Below are positions 60,299 to 64,000 of a stretch of 64,000 nucleotides of DNA, in pieces (the stretch's first letter is position 1; each line of letters begins with the position of its first letter). A model generated the notes under the pieces. It saw nothing but the letters and a program-made list of their open reading frames with translations, had not been told where the DNA came from and made no database searches. Source of the DNA: a virus; IMG/VR virus record IMGVR_UViG_3300010157_000060, positions 1-64,000 of that record. One strand, given 5' to 3'. Both the position numbers and the translations under genes were made by a program.

Positions 60299-61342
60299 AT
60301 GTCTAACGAAGAATTAAACACAGAAGATCTTGAGAACGTAGCCGTTCAAGAAGACGCTTCTAATGCATCGTCAATTGAGACGAAGCCAACTATCTCTCGC
60401 TCAGACCTAATGAGGTCAATGGTAGCTTACGCTATTAAGATGGGCCCAGAAGAACTAGCCGACTTCGTGTCTCGCATCGGTTCCGCCGAAGAGATGACAA
60501 AGAGCAACGATGAGATCTACAACTCAACACAACAGACAACTGGTGACGCTTCCGGAAAGAACAAGGGCAGCATCAACTCAGCTAGCGCTCCTTCAGAGCC
60601 AATGAAGAGTCTAGCTAAAGAGGACCTAGCTCTAGTGTTCGGTGACTCGCAGGACTTAACTGAAGAGTTCAAAGAAAAAGTAAGCACTATCTTCGAGGCA
60701 GCCGTTGAGACTAGGGTTGAACTCGAGAGAGTCAAGATCGAAGAAGAGATTGCAGAAGAAGCTGCTGAAGCTCTAACACAGATCCAAGAAGAGATGGAAG
60801 AGAACATTGACAACTACTTAAACTATGCAGTAGCGGAGTGGGTCTCTGAGAACAGGCTTTCTATAGAGGCCAACATCAAGACTGAGATGACTGAGTCGTT
60901 CTTAGCTGGTATGAAGTCGCTATTTGAAGACCACTACATCGATATCCCAGATGAAGATGTAAGCGTAGTAGAGTCTCTAGCTGCTCGTATCGAAGAGCTA
61001 GAAGGCATGATCAATGAGACAACTGAGAAGAACATTGAACTTTCCAAGATAGTATCTGAAAAGCAAGTTAAAGAAACTGCAGATAGCCTCTCTGAGGGTC
61101 TAACTGACACTCAAAAAGAGAAGTTCGCTAAGTTGATCGAGGCAGTGGATTACAACTCAGTTGGGGAGTTCACTAAGAAAGCCAACATCATCAAGGAAAC
61201 ATATTTCACTAGCAAGAGTGACATCAAGGTATCACGAGATCAACTTCTAAGTGAGTCTGTCGATGAACCTGCTGCCCCTGAATATGTAGCTCCTGAGATG
61301 GCAGTTTATGTCAATTCACTATCTAGAACAGTCAAAAAGTAA
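60299..61342 (+). CDS. gp22: gp22 prohead scaffold protein
   Basis: The 347-residue product (T4 269) is acidic and largely helical: EFKEKVSTIFEAAVETRVEL, then KIEEEIAEEAAEALTQIQEE and NYLNYAVAEWVSENRLSIEA, a family hallmark. The C-terminal part runs FTKKANIIKETYFTSKSDIK. It fills the prohead interior and is cut to peptides by gp21. It is placed immediately before the capsid gene, as in T4. Confidence 0.9.
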   Translation: MSNEELNTEDLENVAVQEDASNASSIETKPTISRSDLMRSMVAYAIKMGPEELADFVSRIGSAEEMTKSNDEIYNSTQQTTGDASGKNKGSINSASAPSEPMKSLAKEDLALVFGDSQDLTEEFKEKVSTIFEAAVETRVELERVKIEEEIAEEAAEALTQIQEEMEENIDNYLNYAVAEWVSENRLSIEANIKTEMTESFLAGMKSLFEDHYIDIPDEDVSVVESLAARIEELEGMINETTEKNIELSKIVSEKQVKETADSLSEGLTDTQKEKFAKLIEAVDYNSVGEFTKKANIIKETYFTSKSDIKVSRDQLLSESVDEPAAPEYVAPEMAVYVNSLSRTVKK

Positions 61343-61346
61343 TTTT

Positions 61347-61354
61347 TATAAATA
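61347..61354 (+). promoter_or_regulatory. T4-type late promoter for the major capsid gene
   Basis: Exact TATAAATAA, 31 bases before the gp23 ATG. A strong AAAGGAG ribosome site follows. Confidence 0.85.
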
Positions 61355-61385
61355 ATATACAAGCTCACTTAAAGGAGAGAGACAA

Positions 61386-62750
61386 ATGATTGGATTAAAC
61401 GAACAACTGGTAGCTAAGTGGAAGCCAGTTCTTGAACATGGCGATCTACCAAAGATCACTGATCTTCACAGGCGCAATGTAACGGCTCAGATTCTTGAGA
61501 ACACTGAGATCGCTCTTAGCCAAGAAGCTCACGCAATGAGCTACGGTTCACTGCAAGAGACTTCACCAACTAACTCGGCAGGTACTGGCGGTTTTGCTGG
61601 TGCAGGTGGTACTAGCGTTGCTGGTTACGACCCAATCCTCATCTCGCTAGTTCGTCGTGCAATGCCTAACCTCATCGCATACGACATCTGCGGCGTTCAG
61701 CCAATGACTGGTCCAACTGGACTCATCTTCGCAATGCGCTCCAACTACACTCAGCAGGGTGGAACTGAAGCGTTCTACAACGAAGCAAACACTGCGTTCT
61801 CATCACCTGGTATCTCCTCTGCGAATACTATCGGTAACAAGAACGTTGGTACAGTTCCTGGCTCGTCAGCTCAGACTACTGTCCTAGCTAACAGCAACAT
61901 CTATAACTTCGGTGGTGGTGCTAATACTCAGCAGGCTGAAGCTCTCGGTTCGACCTCGAACGTGTCATTCGCTGAAATGGCGTTCTCGATTGACAAGCAG
62001 ACTGTTACTGCTAAGTCACGCGCCCTCAAGGCTGAATACTCAATGGAACTCGCACAGGATCTTAAGGCAATTCACGGCCTCGACGCTGAGACTGAATTGG
62101 CTAACATCCTTCAGTCAGAGATCCTCGCGGAAATCAACCGCGAAATTGTTCGCACCATCAACATCACTGCACTACGCGGTGCTAACACTGGTACGACAAC
62201 TCAGGGTATCTTCGACCTCGACACTGACTCAAACGGCCGCTGGTCAGTTGAGAAGTTCAAGGGTCTAATGTTCCAGATCGAGCGTGAAGCTAACCAGATC
62301 GCTAAGGACACTAGGCGTGGTAAGGGTAACGTCATCATCTGCTCTTCTGACGTAGCTTCTGCACTTCAGATGGCCGGTGTTCTAGACTACGCCCCTGCAC
62401 TAAACAGCAACAACCTTCAGGTTGACGATACTGGCAACACATTTGCTGGTGTACTCAACGGTCGCTTCAGGGTCTACATCGATCCATATACGACTGGTAA
62501 CTACATGACTGTAGGCTACAAGGGTGCTAACGCATTCGACGCTGGTCTCTTCTACTGCCCATACGTTCCACTTCAGATGGTACGCGCGGTTGGTCAAGAT
62601 ACATTCCAGCCAAAGATTGGATTTAAGACTCGCTACGGCATCGCTCCAAATCCATTCGCAAAGGGTACAACTTCAGCATCAGCTACAGCAGCAGTCGAAG
62701 AAGACACGAACGTCTACTACCGTCGTGTTCTCGTCAACAACCTTCTCTGA
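61386..62750 (+). CDS. gp23: gp23 major capsid protein
   Basis: The 454-residue product (T4 521) opens LNEQLVAKWKPVLEHGDLPK and contains LVRRAMPNLIAYDICGVQPM, GLIFAMRSNY, and the late VIICSSDVASALQMAG. These are all typical of the T4-type HK97-fold capsid. The N-terminal 58 residues are a scaffolding delta-domain; L-Q-E at 56-58 (YGSLQETSP) is the likely gp21 cut site. No gp24-type vertex protein gene is in the window. The codon use is more optimised than in neighbours, as expected for the most abundant protein. Confidence 0.95.
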   Translation: MIGLNEQLVAKWKPVLEHGDLPKITDLHRRNVTAQILENTEIALSQEAHAMSYGSLQETSPTNSAGTGGFAGAGGTSVAGYDPILISLVRRAMPNLIAYDICGVQPMTGPTGLIFAMRSNYTQQGGTEAFYNEANTAFSSPGISSANTIGNKNVGTVPGSSAQTTVLANSNIYNFGGGANTQQAEALGSTSNVSFAEMAFSIDKQTVTAKSRALKAEYSMELAQDLKAIHGLDAETELANILQSEILAEINREIVRTINITALRGANTGTTTQGIFDLDTDSNGRWSVEKFKGLMFQIEREANQIAKDTRRGKGNVIICSSDVASALQMAGVLDYAPALNSNNLQVDDTGNTFAGVLNGRFRVYIDPYTTGNYMTVGYKGANAFDAGLFYCPYVPLQMVRAVGQDTFQPKIGFKTRYGIAPNPFAKGTTSASATAAVEEDTNVYYRRVLVNNLL

Positions 62751-62781
62751 TAAGAAGCCGGATCAAACCGGACATAAGATT

Positions 62782-62807
62782 GGGGAGCCTTCGGGCTCCC
62801 CTTTTTT
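62782..62807 (+). terminator. Strong intrinsic terminator after gp23
   Basis: ggggagcc-TTCG-ggctcccc stem with a UUCG loop followed by six T residues. It closes the late head operon. Confidence 0.95.
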
Positions 62808-62811
62808 ATTC

Positions 62812-63018
62812 TTAGTCTTTTAGTTCTTCTTCCTCGATGTCGTCCTCCCAGTAGCGACAGTAGAAATTCTTACCCAGATGATCGATCTCAGCTTGAGGGT
62901 AGCCCTGCTCGACCATCCACTCCATAGAACGATGCCTGTGCTCTTTGGGCAGGATCTTAGGGAACCCGTACCTCCATCCAGAAGGTGGGTCGATCATCAG
63001 GACTCTAACTTTAGCCAT
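62812..63018 (-). CDS. Small acidic protein, unknown
   Basis: The 68-residue product reads MAKVRVLMIDPPSGWRYGFP and ends in the acidic EDDIEEEELKD. It is the only leftward gene in this part and converges on the gp23 terminator. A TATAAT with a GTGTAC box 17 bases upstream lies 36 bases before its ATG, so it is probably expressed early rather than late. No family recognised. Confidence 0.65.
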   Translation of the reverse strand: MAKVRVLMIDPPSGWRYGFPKILPKEHRHRSMEWMVEQGYPQAEIDHLGKNFYCRYWEDDIEEEELKD

Positions 63019-63053
63019 CCAGTACTCCTTTCCACGTTCAATATCATATATGG

Positions 63054-63082
63054 ATTATACACAATCTGGCATTAATGTACAC
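63054..63082 (-). promoter_or_regulatory. Sigma70-like promoter for the small leftward gene
   Basis: On the minus strand GTGTAC (63082-63077), a 17-base spacer, then TATAAT (63059-63054). The -10 is perfect. The -35 matches the consensus weakly but is shared with the divergent promoter at 63142. Confidence 0.55.
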
Positions 63083-63085
63083 AAG

Positions 63086-63122
63086 AAAATAAGCCTAATC
63101 TTCTCAATGGCTTATTTTTTTT
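63086..63122 (+). terminator. Hairpin with T run between divergent small genes
   Basis: aaaataagcc and ggcttatttt form a 10-bp stem around a 13-base loop, followed by T residues. It would stop rightward read-through past the gp23 terminator and so insulate the small-gene region. Confidence 0.6.
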
Positions 63123-63141
63123 CATTTTTTTGAAAAAAACT

Positions 63142-63170
63142 GTGTACTTTTATTCCGATCTGGCTTATAT
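63142..63170 (+). promoter_or_regulatory. Sigma70-like promoter for rightward small genes
   Basis: GTGTAC (63142-63147), a 17-base spacer and TTATAT (63165-63170). Same -35-like hexamer and same spacer as the divergent leftward promoter. Confidence 0.5.
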
Positions 63171-63201
63171 TAATAATATAAGGAATGGAAAGGAACCCCA
63201 C

Positions 63202-63438
63202 ATGAACGTCCAAGATGCAATGGCCATGGCCTCCCGCTTAGAGTCGATTATCCGCCGGACCCGTACTTTTGCAAAGTCTCGTGACGAGGTCCTCGAGGAG
63301 ATCCTGTTCGTAGTGGAGGATCTCCAGAACTACGCCGACCGGCTGGACGAGGCCCTCTACGCCGACTACTGCTCCGAAATGGAGTTAATCGAGAACTCCA
63401 TGGAAGAAAAGCTGGTCAGCCGCGCAATTAGCTGTTGA
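63202..63438 (+). CDS. Small acidic helical protein, unknown
   Basis: I choose the ATG at 63202, which has an AAGGAA ribosome site and follows the promoter; an in-frame ATG at 63130 lies upstream of the -10. The 78-residue product (MNVQDAMAMASRLESIIRRT onward) is a mostly helical acidic protein with a long amphipathic helix rich in E, L and D. GC content is visibly higher than in the structural genes. No family recognised; regulatory or host-directed function is possible. Confidence 0.65.
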   Translation: MNVQDAMAMASRLESIIRRTRTFAKSRDEVLEEILFVVEDLQNYADRLDEALYADYCSEMELIENSMEEKLVSRAISC

Positions 63439-63463
63439 CATTTTATCAAAACTTTGATAAGAT
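63435..63463 (+). promoter_or_regulatory. Sigma70-like promoter with a palindromic operator-like spacer
   Basis: TTGACA (63435-63440), 17-base spacer, TAAGAT (63458-63463). Within it an 8-bp perfect inverted repeat, ttatcaaa-ac-tttgataa (63443-63460), covers the spacer and the start of the -10. Confidence 0.65.
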
Positions 63464-63490
63464 CTAGATAGTGGATAAGAGGATACACAA

Positions 63491-63601
63491 ATGGCACACG
63501 ATCTCTACGTAGTTATCTCAGCTTACGCTGTTCCGCTCACCATCATGGTCACTGGCTTGACCGTCTGCGCTATCTATGAATTCTTCTTCATGAAAGGCTG
63601 A
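63491..63601 (+). CDS. 36-residue single-span membrane protein
   Basis: A short frame starting ATG at 63491 codes for 36 residues with one hydrophobic helix (YVVISAYAVPLTIMVTGLTV). The C-terminal end is short and basic. It has the promoter at 63435 in front and the next gene four bases behind. Ribosome site AAGAGGA lies close. Possible roles are inhibition of a membrane protein or superinfection exclusion. The pattern faintly resembles CcmD, but the match is too short to claim. Confidence 0.6.
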   Translation: MAHDLYVVISAYAVPLTIMVTGLTVCAIYEFFFMKG

Positions 63602-63605
63602 TCTA

Positions 63606-63836
63606 ATGAACATCATCATCTCTGATATGGATATCCAAGATATCCTAGTTCGCTATCCAGAAGCTAAAGCTCTTCATGAGCAGATGATCCGCGAGTGCGA
63701 CGACTACTACGAAGCGGAACTCGAGGAAGCTATATTTGAGACACTCGAGCGGTTCTTAGCTCCACGTCTCAGCGACATCGTAAAGAGCACCGCTGAGATG
63801 GTCAGGGAGAGCATGTCAGAGATGGTGGAGGGTTAA
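63606..63836 (+). CDS. Small acidic protein, unknown
   Basis: The 76-residue product (MNIIISDMDIQDILVRYPEA onward) is acidic and helical, with a heptad-like second half (FETLERFLAPRLSDIVKSTA). It is in the same transcript as the 36-residue membrane protein and precedes the next gene by one base. No family recognised. Confidence 0.55.
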   Translation: MNIIISDMDIQDILVRYPEAKALHEQMIRECDDYYEAELEEAIFETLERFLAPRLSDIVKSTAEMVRESMSEMVEG

Positions 63837-63837
63837 G

Positions 63838-64000
63838 ATGACGTCAGCTCGAGTCACTTTACCGGACGGTCACTATCTCATAGGCGATCTCTGCTATCTC
63901 GATCAAGAAGATGCTGATGAGCTGTTCGCTGATTATCAGCCGGGCAGGGTTAGGACCCTTCACGATGGTCGCAAGTACGTCTATCTCAACACCGCGTACG
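63838..64000 (+). CDS. Conserved phage protein, N-terminus (partial)
   Basis: An open frame from ATG 63838 leaves the window after 54 codons. It begins MTSARVTLPDGHYLIGDLCY. The Y-x-I-G-D-L-C-Y pattern is common in small phage proteins of unknown function. Nothing further can be said from this fragment. Confidence 0.55.
   Translation, partial: MTSARVTLPDGHYLIGDLCYLDQEDADELFADYQPGRVRTLHDGRKYVYLNTAY

Noticed and set aside
63130-63201. Longer start of the small gene ending at 63438
   Set aside because: The upstream ATG precedes the -10 of the likely promoter and adds a Lys/Tyr-rich segment. The ATG at 63202 has AAGGAA.
63491-63601. CcmD haem-exporter homology of the 36-residue protein
   Set aside because: Only a vague likeness over a short hydrophobic helix; any single-span protein could show it.
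1-64000. tRNA genes, integrase, transposase, inteins or introns
   Set aside because: I saw no cloverleaf-type sequence in the short gaps, no recombinase or transposase motifs, and uninterrupted gp17, gp20 and gp23. The phage appears virulent, but genes outside the window are unseen.

Overview
The window is part of the genome of a virulent tailed phage of the T4 superfamily (contractile-tail myovirus). It carries an almost continuous late module: baseplate, neck, terminase, sheath, tube, portal, prohead protease, scaffold and major capsid protein, each recognisable by comparison with its T4 counterpart. At least ten exact copies of the T4-type late promoter box TATAAATA are present, most of them directly in front of late genes. 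The large DUF4815-type baseplate protein, the absence of gp9/10/11/12 and gp24 homologues in their usual forms, and the N/T/S/A-rich tail fibres resemble T4-like phages of cyanobacteria and alphaproteobacteria more than enteric T4. The host cannot be read from the sequence. An alphaproteobacterium such as a rhizobium or a marine relative is a guess.

Layout. Positions 1-3010 run leftward: gp4 head-completion nuclease, an unknown conserved protein, a gp19-like tube protein, a gp26-like chaperone with a -1 frameshift extension, and the N-terminus of a probable tape measure. Two overlapping face-to-face late promoters at 3021-3049 separate this block from the rightward genes. Positions 3063-29564 hold the baseplate (gp48, gp53, gp27-like hub, a gp5 spike split into two genes, gp25, gp6, gp7, gp8), a 2051-residue wedge or fibre-attachment protein, and a first tail-fibre cluster. 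Positions 29568-39230 form an accessory island on both strands. It holds four glycosyltransferase-like proteins, two 2OG-Fe(II) oxygenase-like proteins, two sulfotransferase-like proteins, two or three methyltransferase-like proteins, a sodium:solute symporter, an APS-kinase-like protein and a small HxGH nucleotidyltransferase. Positions 39249-46477 hold a second fibre cluster, a GH19-type endolysin and a PAAR spike tip. Positions 46503-62750 hold neck, terminase, tail and head genes in T4 order, ending at a strong UUCG terminator. From 62812 small non-structural genes begin, with sigma70-like promoters.

How the genes work together. Most of the window builds the virion, driven by late promoters. 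The island lies exactly between two fibre clusters and contains candidate parts of a sulfate-activation and sulfotransfer route (nucleotidyltransferase, APS kinase, sulfotransferases) plus sugar, methyl and hydroxyl modification enzymes and a nutrient transporter. The simplest reading is a phage-encoded surface- or fibre-modification system with a co-acquired transporter. The symporter is the most unexpected gene in the window.

Other points of note are the tail-chaperone frameshift on a T7 slippery run, a late promoter built into a terminator hairpin, a 2OG oxygenase gene inserted between the two terminase genes, small beta modules repeated across several structural proteins, and an 858-residue internal head protein with an AT-hook, an EF-hand-like loop and several prohead-protease-type sites. 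All assignments are by eye from sequence; no database search was run.
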